A DNA stretch of 6,091 nt from Eubacteriales bacterium (lineage in GTDB: Bacteria > Bacillota_A > Clostridia > Christensenellales > Aristaeellaceae): the NCBI GenBank assembly GCA_029974855.1, contig JARKQO010000010.1, positions 1 through 6,091 on the forward strand, read 5' to 3'. Made by a program: the position numbers and the translations under genes. This document shows positions 1 through 4,750 of the stretch, piece by piece. The notes below the pieces were generated by a model that saw only the letters and a list, made by a program, of their open reading frames with translations, was not told where the DNA came from and made no database searches. Every line of letters starts with the position of its first letter. The first letter of the stretch is position 1.

Positions 1-1
1 C

Positions 2-1009
2 CTACAGCAGCACAATCCCCGCCTTTTCGCAGGCGGCCTTGGTTTCCTCGTCCCAGATGGAGGACTGGACCTCCCCGATGTGGGCCTTGCCCAGCAGCAG
101 CATGCACAGGCGGCTTTGGCCGATGCCCCCGCCGATGGTCAGGGGCAGCTGGTCCGAGAGCAGCATCTGGTGGAACAGGAGGCCGCGGCGGTTGTCGCAG
201 CCGGCGGCGGAAAGCTGCTCGTCCAAGGTATGGCTGTCCACCCGGATGCCCATGCTGCTGATTTCAAAGGAGCAGTCCAGCAGGGGGTTATAGAAAAGGA
301 TGTCCCCGTTCATGCTCCAGTCGTCATAGTCCGGGGCGCGGCCGTCGTGGGGCTTGCCGTCGCTCAAAGGCGCGCCGATCTTCATCAGGAAGGTGATGGG
401 ATGGCGGCGGACATAGGCGTTCTCCCGCTCCTTGGGGGAGAGGGTGGGGTAGAGGTCCAGCAGCTCCTGGGTGGTCACAAAGGACACATCCCCGGAAAGC
501 TGGGTGTGGAGCTTGGGGTAGCGGCCGTTGACGGTGAGGGACGCGTCCCGGATGCAGCCCACGATGGCCCGGACCGCCTCCCTGAGGGTGTGGAGGTTGC
601 GGGTCTCCGGGGTGATGACCCGCTCCCAGTCCCACTGGTCCACATAGATGGAGTGGAGGTTATCCAGGTCCTCATCCCGGCGGATGGCGTTCATGTCGGT
701 ATAGAGTCCCTTGCCGGGGTGTACATCGTAGCGGTAGAGGGCCATGCGCTTCCACTTGGCCAGGCTTTGCACCACCTGGGCGTCCAGGCCGGCGGCGGGC
801 ACGTCAAAGCTCACGGGCCGCTCCACGCCGTTCAAGTCGTCGTTCAGGCCTGTGGCCGGATCCACGAACAGCGGGGCTGAAACCCGCTTCAAATTCAGGG
901 CCAGGGCCAGGTTGTCCTGAAAAACCCGCTTGATGAGGCTGATGGCGGCCTGGGTTTCGTACAGCGTGAGCCTGGGCCGGTAGCCATCGGGAATGATGAC
1001 CTTGTTCAT
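2..1009 (-). CDS. asnA: Aspartate--ammonia ligase (asparagine synthetase A)
   Basis: Makes L-asparagine from L-aspartate, ammonium and ATP through an aspartyl-AMP intermediate; a cytosolic homodimer with a class II aminoacyl-tRNA-synthetase-like fold. The complete 335-residue protein is close to the 330 residues of E. coli AsnA. Family landmarks seen: the N-terminal block ending in SAPLFVD (44-50) followed by GLNDDLNGVERPVSFD (54-69); DVHPGKGLYTDMNAIR (95-110) and the YVDQWDWE block (122-129); the class II-like substrate/ATP block with FEISSMGIRVD (248-258, Glu249, Ser251, Ser252, Arg256); and the C-terminal GGGIGQSR motif with Arg300. The ATG is preceded on the minus strand by AGGAAGGG, 9 nt upstream. 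The gene is transcribed away from the yicC operon from its own consensus promoter. Unlike AsnB it uses free ammonium rather than glutamine. The terminator would lie beyond the left edge. Identification is firm. Confidence 0.97.
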   Translation of the reverse strand: MNKVIIPDGYRPRLTLYETQAAISLIKRVFQDNLALALNLKRVSAPLFVDPATGLNDDLNGVERPVSFDVPAAGLDAQVVQSLAKWKRMALYRYDVHPGKGLYTDMNAIRRDEDLDNLHSIYVDQWDWERVITPETRNLHTLREAVRAIVGCIRDASLTVNGRYPKLHTQLSGDVSFVTTQELLDLYPTLSPKERENAYVRRHPITFLMKIGAPLSDGKPHDGRAPDYDDWSMNGDILFYNPLLDCSFEISSMGIRVDSHTLDEQLSAAGCDNRRGLLFHQMLLSDQLPLTIGGGIGQSRLCMLLLGKAHIGEVQSSIWDEETKAACEKAGIVLL

Positions 1010-1018
1010 GGTGGCACG

Positions 1019-1026
1019 CCCTTCCT
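1019..1026 (-). promoter_or_regulatory. asnA ribosome binding site
   Basis: Minus-strand AGGAAGGG, ending 9 nt before the asnA ATG. It matches the anti-Shine-Dalgarno sequence less well than the AAGGAGG sites of the other genes in the window, so asnA may be translated less strongly or rely on leader structure. It supports the ATG at 1009 as the start. Confidence 0.7.
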
Positions 1027-1029
1027 GCT

Positions 1030-1130
1030 TTTGGTCGCCCGGGACTGGGCTACGCCCAGCCCCGGGTACGCGATTCGCTGCCTTCGGCAGCTCGGTCGCT
1101 AGTCGGGGCTAAAGCCCCTCCCTTTGGGAT
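1030..1130 (-). other. Structured asnA leader: four consecutive hairpins
   Basis: Between the asnA transcription start (about 1131) and its ribosome binding site lie four adjacent inverted repeats. In minus-strand order they are: 1129-1119 (TCCC, loop AAA, GGGA); 1118-1105 (GGGGC, loop UUUA, GCCCC); 1099-1070 (inner stem CTGCC/GGCAG at 1090-1078 plus outer GCGA/TCGC, separated by an internal loop that could form tandem G-A pairs); and 1066-1038 (13 bp with a 3-nt loop). In the last one the only mismatch on the plus strand (A1044 opposite C1060) becomes a G-U pair on the minus strand, so the structure fits an RNA read in the asnA direction. No U-run follows the hairpins, so they are not simple terminators. 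It could be a cis-regulatory RNA or a palindromic intergenic repeat (REP/MITE-like) that landed in the leader. I do not recognise a named family. Confidence 0.6.
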
Positions 1131-1137
1131 ACCAGAC

Positions 1138-1166
1138 AGTATACAAGCCGCCGCGGGGGATGTCAA
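1138..1166 (-). promoter_or_regulatory. asnA promoter (sigma-A type)
   Basis: On the minus strand, TTGACA (1166-1161) is followed by exactly 17 bp and then TATACT (1143-1138). This is a perfect -35 and a 5 of 6 -10 at ideal spacing, pointing at asnA. Transcription should start near 1131, giving a leader of about 120 nt. No operator was recognised next to it. Confidence 0.85.
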
Positions 1167-1203
1167 AGGGGGCGGGGGGCGGAAATTGTTCCGGGTTTGC
1201 TCT

Positions 1204-1216
1204 TTTGCGCCGCAAA
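1204..1216. repeat. Short inverted repeat between the divergent promoters
   Basis: TTTGCG, one central C, CGCAAA: a perfect 6-bp dyad with a 1-nt centre. It lies 38 bp upstream of the asnA -35 and 65 bp upstream of the yicC-operon -35. It could be an operator, but dyads of this size also occur by chance. The rest of 1167-1280 shows only a weak second dyad (CATGA/TCATG, 1221-1236) and no credible gene. Confidence 0.3.
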
Positions 1217-1280
1217 GGGGCATGATATGGTTCATGAAGGAGCAGGAAAGGGCCGCCTTTGGAAAAACCCAGGTCCAAGC

Positions 1281-1309
1281 TTTTCAAATTTCCATCCCTA
1301 TGGTATACT
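1281..1309 (+). promoter_or_regulatory. yicC-operon promoter (extended -10)
   Basis: TTTTCA (1281-1286, 4 of 6 to TTGACA), a 17-bp spacer, then TATACT (1304-1309). The -10 is preceded by TGG at 1301-1303, forming the extended -10 TGnTATACT, which compensates for the poorer -35. Transcription should start near 1316, leaving a leader of about 45 nt before yicC. It is the only strong promoter seen for the five-gene operon. Confidence 0.75.
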
Positions 1310-1347
1310 TAAGGATAAACAGCCCGCAGGGCAAGGGCTGTGCCGGG

Positions 1348-1355
1348 AAGGAGGG
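1348..1355 (+). promoter_or_regulatory. yicC ribosome binding site
   Basis: AAGGAGGG, 5 nt before ATG 1361. It decides the start: an in-frame GTG at 1340 would place this site inside the coding region and would add seven residues before the conserved N-terminus MRSMTGYG. Confidence 0.85.
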
Positions 1356-1360
1356 CGACC

Positions 1361-2239
1361 ATGCGGAGCATGACGGGATATGGCAGCTGCCTGATCTGCC
1401 GGGAGGACCGGGAGATGCTGGTGGAGCTGAAATCCGTGAACCACCGCTTTTTGGACCCGGCCTTCCGCCTGCCCCGGGGCCTGCTGTTCCTGGAGGACGC
1501 GCTGCGGAGCGCCTTGACCGCCGGGGGCCTGGGCCGGGGCCATGTGGATGTGTTTGTGACCTATCAGAATAACCGGGCGGATTCCCGGGCCCTGAAGCTG
1601 GATGTGCCGCTGGTGAAAGCCTGCGGGGAGGCCTGCCGGGAGGCCCGGGAAAGCCTGTCCCCGGGGGTAGGGGAGCCCAGCGTGGCGGAGATCCTCACCC
1701 TGTGCGGCGCGCTGAGCGTCCAGGAGGGCCAGGAGGACCGGGAGCAGGTGACGGCTTTGGCCCTGGAGGCTTTCGACGGGGCCCTGGAGCAGCTTTTGGA
1801 CATGCGCGCCCGGGAGGGGGAGGCCCTGAAGGCGGACCTGATGGACAACCTTTCCCAGCTGGAGGCCAAGGTGCGCGGCATCTCCCTGCGGGCCCCTTCG
1901 GTGCCCGGGCAATACCGGGAGCGGCTCCAAAGCCGCCTCCTGGAGTGGCAGATCACCGCGGTGGACCCCCAGCGCATGGCCCAGGAGGTGGCCACCATGG
2001 CCGAGCGCTGCGCCATCGACGAGGAGCTGAGCCGCTTGCAAAGCCACATGGCCCAGTTTGCCCTGGGGCTGGAGGGACGGGAGGAAACCGGGCGCAGGCT
2101 GGATTTTCTGCTCCAGGAGATGAACCGGGAGGTGAACACCATCGGCTCCAAGGCCTCGGACGCGGCCATCGCCCAGGACGTGGTGGACGCCAAGTGCATT
2201 CTGGAGAAGCTTCGGGAGCAGGCCCAAAACGTGGTGTAA
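1361..2239 (+). CDS. yicC: YicC/YloC-family endoribonuclease
   Basis: Homologue of E. coli YicC and B. subtilis YloC, a conserved family now described as endoribonucleases acting on RNA; in E. coli it influences small-RNA turnover. At 292 residues it has the normal family length. Seen in the sequence: the signature N-terminus MRSMTGYG; ELKSVNHRFLD in the N-terminal YicC-like domain; MRAREGEALKADL (148-160) before a helical middle region; DEELSRLQSHM (220-230); and the C-terminal domain with GRRLDFLLQEMNRE (244-257), NTIGSK and EKLREQAQN. The N-terminal motif fixes the start at the ATG with the AAGGAGG site. It is the first gene of the operon, followed by remA whose ribosome binding site overlaps the yicC stop codon, as in B. 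subtilis yloC-remA. Family assignment is firm; the physiological RNA targets in this organism are unknown. Confidence 0.95.
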   Translation: MRSMTGYGSCLICREDREMLVELKSVNHRFLDPAFRLPRGLLFLEDALRSALTAGGLGRGHVDVFVTYQNNRADSRALKLDVPLVKACGEACREARESLSPGVGEPSVAEILTLCGALSVQEGQEDREQVTALALEAFDGALEQLLDMRAREGEALKADLMDNLSQLEAKVRGISLRAPSVPGQYRERLQSRLLEWQITAVDPQRMAQEVATMAERCAIDEELSRLQSHMAQFALGLEGREETGRRLDFLLQEMNREVNTIGSKASDAAIAQDVVDAKCILEKLREQAQNVV

Positions 2240-2243
2240 GGAG
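2238..2243 (+). promoter_or_regulatory. remA ribosome binding site overlapping the yicC stop
   Basis: AAGGAG begins inside the yicC TAA codon (2237-2239) and ends 8 nt before ATG 2252. It favours that ATG over an in-frame GTG at 2243, which would lie on the site itself. The arrangement suggests translational coupling of yicC and remA. Confidence 0.75.
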
Positions 2244-2251
2244 TGGAGCGG

Positions 2252-2521
2252 ATGCAGCTGATCAACATCGGCTTTGGCAATATGGTGGTGGCGGAGCGGA
2301 TCGTGGTGATCGTGAGCCCGGACAGCGCGCCCATCAAGCGCCTGGTTCAGGAGGCCCGGGAGCAGCGCCGGGTGGTGGACGCCACCCAGGGGCGGCGCAC
2401 CCGGGCGGTGATCCTCACGGACAGCGATCATGTGATCCTCTCGGCCATTCAGCCGGAGACCGTTTCAGGGCGCGTGTCCAGCCGCCAGGAATGCCCGGCT
2501 GCGGAAGAAAAGGAGGCTTGA
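2252..2521 (+). CDS. remA: RemA-family DNA-binding regulator (DUF370)
   Basis: Small DNA-binding protein. In B. subtilis RemA activates biofilm-matrix and osmoprotection genes and assembles into ring-shaped oligomers around which DNA is thought to wrap. This copy is 89 residues, the same length as I recall for B. subtilis RemA. Family features: [15 protein letters not shown] (4-18, with Arg16 in the place of the DNA-contacting Arg18), [17 protein letters not shown], then [12 protein letters not shown] (43-54, Arg48 and Arg49 in the place of the key arginine pair) and [15 protein letters not shown] (57-71). The C-terminal tail from about residue 75 is divergent and acidic. It lies between yicC and gmk as in B. 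subtilis. Its presence in a probable gut clostridium does not show that it controls biofilm here; its targets are unknown. Confidence 0.94.
   Translation: MQLINIGFGNMVVAERIVVIVSPDSAPIKRLVQEAREQRRVVDATQGRRTRAVILTDSDHVILSAIQPETVSGRVSSRQECPAAEEKEA
2510..2516 (+). promoter_or_regulatory. gmk ribosome binding site selecting a TTG start
   Basis: AAGGAGG lies inside the end of remA, 7 nt before TTG 2524. The other in-frame candidates fit worse: TTG 2518 is only 1 nt away, and ATG 2551 has no good site in front of it. Confidence 0.7.
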
Positions 2522-2523
2522 CA

Positions 2524-3135
2524 TTGACGCCGTGTATCCAGCGCAAGGGCATGCTCATTATCATTTCCGGCCCCTCGGGCACGGGGAAGGGGACCTTGGT
2601 GAAGAAGCTGATGGACAGCGATCCCAGCATTTCCTTCTCCTGCAGCGTCACCACCCGGCCCCCCAGGGAAGGGGAGCTGGAGGGGGTCCACTACCACTTT
2701 ATCAGCCAGGTGGAGTATGACCGTCTGCTGGCCCAGGACGCCTTTTTGGAGCATGCCACGGTGCACGGGCACCGGTACGGAACCCTCCGCCAGGAGGTGA
2801 GCCAGGCCCTGGCAAAGGGCCGCAACGTGCTGCTGGATGTGGACCCCCAGGGGGCACTCAGCCTCATGGAGCAGGAGCGGGACTATGTGAGCATTTTCAT
2901 CCTTCCCCCCAGCTTTGCCGCTTTGCGGGTGCGGCTCCATACCCGCAACACCGACGACCCCCAGGAGATCGAGCGCAGGCTGCGCAACGCCCGGGGCGAG
3001 GTGAAGAACATCTGCCGCTATCAGTACGCGCTGATCAATGACGACTTGGAGCTGGCCTTCTGCCAGCTCCAGAGCATCATTCAAGCGGAAAAGCAGCGCA
3101 CCACCCGGTTTTTTCCCACCATTTCGGAAGAGTAG
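2524..3135 (+). CDS. gmk: Guanylate kinase
   Basis: Phosphorylates GMP (and dGMP) to GDP with ATP; an essential cytosolic enzyme of guanine nucleotide supply and therefore of the (p)ppGpp/GTP balance. From the TTG start it is 203 residues, normal for the family. Seen: the P-loop GPSGTGKG (16-23); the GMP-binding region SVTTRPPREGE (41-51, Ser41, Arg45, Arg48) with Tyr57; FLEHATVHGHRYGT (74-87, Glu76, Tyr85), where many homologues have FLEWAEVHGNYYGT; NVLLDVDPQGA, the acidic strand; and the lid region TRNTDDPQEIERRL. The start is TTG 2524, 2 nt after the remA stop; starting at ATG 2551 would give 194 residues and begin directly at the first beta strand, which is short for the family. The enzyme call is firm; the TTG start is likely rather than certain. 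Confidence 0.96.
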   Translation: MTPCIQRKGMLIIISGPSGTGKGTLVKKLMDSDPSISFSCSVTTRPPREGELEGVHYHFISQVEYDRLLAQDAFLEHATVHGHRYGTLRQEVSQALAKGRNVLLDVDPQGALSLMEQERDYVSIFILPPSFAALRVRLHTRNTDDPQEIERRLRNARGEVKNICRYQYALINDDLELAFCQLQSIIQAEKQRTTRFFPTISEE

Positions 3136-3152
3136 AATAAGGAGGAATTCCC

Positions 3153-3365
3153 ATGGCAATTGTCAATCCTTCCATTGTGGAGCTCAGTGAAAAAGTGGAC
3201 AGCCGCTACACCTTGGTGGTGGAAACCAGCAAGCGGGCCCGGCAGCTGGTCAGCGGCGCCCAGCCCCTGATCGACCCCAAGGAGCTCAAGCCCCTGATGG
3301 TGGCCATCGACGAAGTGAACCGGGGGCTTTTGACCTACAGCCGGGACCCGGAGACGGAGGAATAA
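3153..3365 (+). CDS. rpoZ: DNA-directed RNA polymerase omega subunit
   Basis: Smallest subunit of core RNA polymerase; it helps fold and hold the beta-prime subunit. The 70-residue protein has the family pattern: an N-terminal SIVELSEKVDSRYTLVVETSKRARQL (the helix with the conserved ALV..ARR-like stretch) and the C-terminal KPLMVAIDEVNRGLL. AAGGAGG lies 7 nt before the ATG. It sits 17 nt after gmk and 1 nt before coaBC, the usual gmk-rpoZ-coaBC order of Firmicutes, so the position supports the call for so short a protein. In several bacteria omega takes part in ppGpp binding to polymerase; whether this one does cannot be read from the sequence. Confidence 0.94.
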   Translation: MAIVNPSIVELSEKVDSRYTLVVETSKRARQLVSGAQPLIDPKELKPLMVAIDEVNRGLLTYSRDPETEE

Positions 3366-3366
3366 C

Positions 3367-4569
3367 ATGCTGTCCGGCAAGAGCGTGGTGCTGGGCGTTA
3401 CAGGGGGCATCGCGGCCTACAAGGCGGCGGAGGTGGTTTCGCGGCTGAAAAAGCTGGGGGCCGATGTGGACGTGATCATGACCAGGAACGCCACCCAATT
3501 TGTGGCCCCTCTCACCTTTGAAACCCTCTCGGTCCGCCCTGTCACCGTGGATACCTTTGCCCGGGAGGGGAGCTGGGAGGTGGAGCACATCGCTTTGGCC
3601 AAAAAGGCGGATTTGGTGCTGGTGGCTCCGGCCACCGCCAATGTGCTGGCGAAGTTCGCCCATGGCCTGGCGGACGACATGCTCACCACCACGCTGCTGG
3701 CCACCCAGGCCCCGGTGCTGATAGCCCCGGCCATGAACACCGTGATGTGGGAGGCTCCCATTACCCAGGAAAATGTGAAGACCCTGCTGGACAGGGGCGT
3801 GCGCATGGTGGGGCCGGGCAGCGGGCAGCTGGCCTGTGGGGATGTGGGGGCGGGCCGCATGAGCGAGCCCGGGGAGATCGTGGAGGCGGTGGCGGCCCTG
3901 CTGCTGCCAAAAGCCGACATGGCGGGGCTGCGGGTGCTGGTGACGGCGGGCCCCACCCGGGAACGGCTGGACCCGGTACGCTACCTCACCAACGATTCCT
4001 CCGGCAAGATGGGCTACGCCTTGGCCCTGGCCGCCCGGGACCGGGGGGCGGCGGTGACGCTGGTAAGCGGCCCGGTGGCCCTGGAGCCTCCGGCGGGGGT
4101 GGAGCTGGTGCCGGTGGAAACCACCGGGGACTTATATGAAGCGATGCTGGCGCTGTGCCCCGCCCAGGAGATGGTGGTTCAGGCGGCAGCCCCGGCGGAT
4201 TACCGGTTTGCGGCCCCCAGCGGCAGGAAGCTGAAAAAGCGGGAGGGGCAGCCCCTTTCCCTGGAGCTGGTGGAAAACCCCGACGTGGCCAAGGCCGTGG
4301 GGGAGCGCAGAAAAGAGGGCCAGGTGCTGGTGGGTTTTGCCGCCGAAACCGAGGACCTGGTGATGAACGCCCGCCGGAAGCTGAGCAGCAAGGGGCTGGA
4401 TTTGGTGGTGGCCAACGATGTGACCCAGGAGGGCGCGGGCTTTGGGGTGGATACCAACATCGCTGTTTTGGTGACCCAGGAGGGGGAGAAAAGCCTTCCC
4501 ATGCTTACCAAGCGGGCCCTGGCGGACCGGATTTGGGACGAGGCATTGGCCCTCCGGGGCGGGAGATAG
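3367..4569 (+). CDS. coaBC: Bifunctional phosphopantothenoylcysteine decarboxylase / phosphopantothenate--cysteine ligase
   Basis: Carries out two steps of coenzyme A synthesis: CTP-dependent joining of 4'-phosphopantothenate to cysteine (CoaB, C-terminal half) and FMN-dependent decarboxylation of the product to 4'-phosphopantetheine (CoaC, N-terminal half). The 400-residue length is typical of the fused protein. CoaC part (about 1-180): GVTGGIAAYKA (10-20), EHIALAKKAD with catalytic His74, APATANVLAKFAHGLADD (FMN region), PAMNTVMW (121-128) with Asn124, and GSGQLACGDVGAGRM with active-site Cys157. CoaB part (about 186-400): VTAGPTRERLDPVRYLTN (192-209) with Asn209, SSGKMG, AAAPADYRF, the KLKK lysines (288-291), LVGFAAET and NDV...GFGVDTN. 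GGAGG lies 6 nt before the ATG, within the end of rpoZ, so translation is probably coupled. It is the last gene of the operon; no defects seen. Confidence 0.97.
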   Translation: MLSGKSVVLGVTGGIAAYKAAEVVSRLKKLGADVDVIMTRNATQFVAPLTFETLSVRPVTVDTFAREGSWEVEHIALAKKADLVLVAPATANVLAKFAHGLADDMLTTTLLATQAPVLIAPAMNTVMWEAPITQENVKTLLDRGVRMVGPGSGQLACGDVGAGRMSEPGEIVEAVAALLLPKADMAGLRVLVTAGPTRERLDPVRYLTNDSSGKMGYALALAARDRGAAVTLVSGPVALEPPAGVELVPVETTGDLYEAMLALCPAQEMVVQAAAPADYRFAAPSGRKLKKREGQPLSLELVENPDVAKAVGERRKEGQVLVGFAAETEDLVMNARRKLSSKGLDLVVANDVTQEGAGFGVDTNIAVLVTQEGEKSLPMLTKRALADRIWDEALALRGGR

Positions 4570-4582
4570 ACAGTGGATCGTG

Positions 4583-4618
4583 CGGGGGGCCTTTGGGCCC
4601 CCCGTTGTCGTTCTTTCC
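4583..4618 (+). terminator. Rho-independent terminator after coaBC
   Basis: A 9-bp perfect GC stem (4583-4591 with 4596-4604), loop TTTG, then a T-rich tail (TTGTCGTTCTTT) interrupted by G and C. It lies 14 nt after the coaBC stop and should end the yicC-coaBC transcript, separating it from hcp. The imperfect T-tract may allow some readthrough. Confidence 0.8.
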
Positions 4619-4627
4619 CTGCGAAAA

Positions 4628-4680
4628 TTGATTTTTTTGTGGTTTTTAGCACGGACTTTCGACTGGTTTGCCTGTATGCT
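4628..4680 (+). promoter_or_regulatory. Candidate hcp promoter with T-rich upstream element
   Basis: TATGCT (4675-4680) is a reasonable -10. The -35 at the proper distance is poor (CGGACT, 4652-4657). A markedly T-rich stretch (4628-4648), unusual in this GC-rich window, lies where an UP element would be. A weak -35 would fit a promoter needing an activator, as expected for a stress-induced hcp, but no regulator site (Rex, HcpR, NsrR or Fnr type) was recognised. Transcription would start near 4687. Confidence 0.35.
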
Positions 4681-4726
4681 GAACCTGCCGCCGACGGGAA
4701 ACAGGGAAAATCCAGGCTGCGGCGGC
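4665..4726 (+). other. Two stem-loops in the hcp upstream region
   Basis: First, GGTTT (4665-4669) pairs with GAACC (4681-4685; the inner pair is T-G) around an 11-nt loop. Immediately after it, GCCGCCG (4687-4693) pairs perfectly with CGGCGGC (4720-4726), enclosing 26 nt that contain a small inner GG..CC hairpin. The second stem ends 10 nt before the hcp ribosome binding site (AAGGAGG, 4737-4743). If the promoter proposed here is right, only the second stem would be in the mRNA. No known riboswitch class is matched convincingly. Confidence 0.4.
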
Positions 4727-4750
4727 CAAAGCAACGAAGGAGGAAGCCCA

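Noticed and set aside
80..880. A 266-codon open frame on the plus strand inside asnA.
   Set aside because: It is antisense to a full-length asnA with conserved motifs, has repetitive Gly/Val/Ala composition and no ribosome binding site.
1010..1137. An asparagine T-box in the asnA leader.
   Set aside because: The conserved T-box sequence (TGGnACCGCG type) and the following terminator with a U-run are absent, and the leader of about 120 nt is short for the class.
1186..1572. A possible small gene at 1186-1572, including an ATG at 1234 in the divergent intergenic region.
   Set aside because: No ribosome binding site, it crosses the extended -10 promoter and runs into yicC in another frame; composition after 1361 is that of a shadow frame.
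1298..2431. A 377-codon open frame on the minus strand opposite yicC, and similar long frames opposite gmk, coaBC and hcp.
   Set aside because: High GC content leaves few stop codons in shadow frames. Their translations are low-complexity, rich in His, Gly, Pro, Ala and Leu, match no family I know, and lie opposite clearly recognised genes.
1702..2523. An extended open frame reaching from inside yicC into gmk, suggesting a fusion.
   Set aside because: Upstream of 2524 the translation is a Gly/Pro-rich shadow of yicC and remA; only the part from 2524 on is guanylate kinase.
4687..4735. A cobalamin riboswitch before hcp, because of GGGAA and GAAAATCC segments around 4696-4713.
   Set aside because: The resemblance is confined to a few short words. 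The upstream core elements and the conserved GCCACTG-type B12 box are missing, and hcp is not a typical cobalamin target. A covariance search with the cobalamin model would settle it; a score below threshold is expected.
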